Position numbers and translations under genes: made by a program
Shown: positions 63,269-64,000 of the stretch, piece after piece
How the letters are laid out: each line of letters begins with the position of its first letter
Numbering within the stretch: the stretch's first letter is position 1
The notes under the pieces: model-generated
The model's database searches: none
What the model saw: the letters and a program-made list of their open reading frames with translations, nothing else
What the model was told of the DNA's origin: nothing
Assembly (NCBI RefSeq): GCF_009296265.1
Contig: NZ_WBJS01000002.1
Location: 62,001 to 126,000 of the forward strand
Reading direction: 5' to 3'
DNA from: Thioclava sp. JE_KL1
Lineage (GTDB): Bacteria; Pseudomonadota; Alphaproteobacteria; Rhodobacterales; Rhodobacteraceae
DNA: 64,000 nt

Positions 63269-64000
63269 TGTCCGACCCTTCGCGCCGCCCCGGAAAGGTC
63301 ACGCCGCTGACCCATGTGATGACCGGGATTTACTACGTTCACATCGCGCTCGCGACGGTGCTGATCGGGGCGTGGGGGCTTGTGTTTCAGGTGCTGCCCA
63401 AGGGGCGGGCCGGTGTGCATCGCACCGCCGGAATCTGGACGCAGCATCTGCTGGATATGGCGCGGGTCTATCTGGGGCTGCGCTATGAGCTGCGCGGCAC
63501 GCCGCCCGAGGGCGACTGCATCGTCGCGGCCAAGCATCAGAGCTTTTTCGACATTCTGATCCTCGCCAATCACCTGCCGCGCCGGGCTTTCGTGATGAAG
63601 AAGGCGCTGCTGAACGTGCCGGTGATGGGGTGGTTTGCGCATAAGGCGGGCTGCATTCCGATCGACCGCTCCAAGGGGTCGGAGGCGATGAAGGTGATGC
63701 TGGGCGCGGTCGAAGAGGCGCGCGCGACGCATGGGTTGGGGCAGCTGATCATCTATCCCGAGGGCACGCGCGTGCCGCCGGGCGAGAGGCGCCGTTACAA
63801 GCAGGGCGTGGGCGTGGTGGCGGAGGCCACGAAGCTGCCGGTGGTGCCCGCCGCGACCAATGCGGGCCTGTTCTGGAGCAAGCGCGGCTGGCCGATCCGG
63901 TCGGGCGTGGCGGTGACCGAGTTCCTGCCGGCGATCGAGGCGGCGGGCTCTGCGCCGCAGACGCTGGCGGCGGTCGAGGCGGTGGTCGAGCCGCGCTCGG
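63268..64000 (+). CDS. plsC: 1-acyl-sn-glycerol-3-phosphate acyltransferase, C-terminus cut by the window edge
   Basis: PlsC acylates lysophosphatidate to phosphatidate in phospholipid synthesis at the inner membrane. The first ~244 residues are present, with an N-terminal helix (about 20-42), the catalytic HQSFFD (H90 to D95) and YPEGTR near residues 164-169, plus the KAGCIPIDR block. The gene is coupled to ftsX by a one-base overlap, so ftsE-ftsX-plsC is one transcript. Little more than the end of the gene is missing. Confidence 0.92.
   Translation, partial: MSDPSRRPGKVTPLTHVMTGIYYVHIALATVLIGAWGLVFQVLPKGRAGVHRTAGIWTQHLLDMARVYLGLRYELRGTPPEGDCIVAAKHQSFFDILILANHLPRRAFVMKKALLNVPVMGWFAHKAGCIPIDRSKGSEAMKVMLGAVEEARATHGLGQLIIYPEGTRVPPGERRRYKQGVGVVAEATKLPVVPAATNAGLFWSKRGWPIRSGVAVTEFLPAIEAAGSAPQTLAAVEAVVEPRS

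Overview
The window is ordinary, very gene-dense core chromosome from a high-GC alphaproteobacterium of the Rhodobacterales (Rhodobacteraceae/Paracoccaceae type; genus not resolvable by eye). The signs are plant-type GshA, the deoxynucleoside salvage cluster cdd-deoA-deoB-upp, PHB genes phaA-phaB, Rhodobacter-like propionyl-CoA synthetase, TIGR02302 next to argH-lysA, short GTGA/ATGA gene overlaps, and a CtrA-type box. I saw no tRNA, rRNA operon, insertion sequence, prophage, integrase or CRISPR. Both edges cut genes: a GT39-type glycosyltransferase at the left and plsC at the right.

Layout. 1-7 kb: glycosyltransferase, coiled-coil membrane protein, large OmpA-family protein, ubiA back to back with rsmE, small membrane protein, gshA. 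7-16 kb: sirtuin, LMW phosphatase, secreted and copper-chaperone small proteins, lepA, then many small lipoproteins and small membrane proteins (entericidin-like, 'CTP synthetase'-type), cytochrome b561, an alpha/beta hydrolase. 15-25 kb: glyA, nadK, a two-gene phosphorelay (sensorless hybrid kinase plus an unusual NtrC-like regulator), prpE and maeB. 25-34 kb: nucleoside salvage operon, SPOR protein, DsrE-like protein, RNase P RNA with a visible promoter, DUF302, TerB-like protein, rpmG. 34-45 kb: azlCD, mobA-GNAT, greA, ETF-QO, a small surface-glycan group (40.3-42.9 kb), a TPR protein. 45-64 kb: ispE, ispB, a tRNA1-type methyltransferase, DMT transporter, phaAB, a divergent EAL/PAS pair, tlpA, argH, two tiny lipoproteins (one LptM-like), lysA, TIGR02302, a zinc-ribbon protein, ftsE-ftsX-plsC.

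The genes serve isoprenoid and quinone supply (ubiA, ispE, ispB), C3/C4 and PHB carbon metabolism (prpE, maeB, phaAB), nucleoside and amino-acid metabolism, envelope biogenesis and division (ftsEX, plsC, OmpA, TPR/SPOR proteins), and signalling (phosphorelay, EAL and PAS proteins).

The most unusual items are: (1) the NtrC-like response regulator whose GAFTGA loop, Walker B glutamate and sensor-I position are all non-canonical, paired with a soluble kinase that carries its own REC and HPT domains; (2) a consensus CtrA box followed by a perfect 13-bp hairpin that contains the Shine-Dalgarno of a small lipoprotein; (3) mutually exclusive dyads ahead of the ETF-QO gene; (4) a folded ~100-nt element at 53.8 kb; (5) TTTGCAAA-like boxes ahead of prpE; (6) a 14-bp operator-like palindrome ahead of maeB; (7) an AAATATCCCGGGGG intergenic repeat between two convergent gene pairs. 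All functional claims rest on reading motifs by eye; no database search was run.
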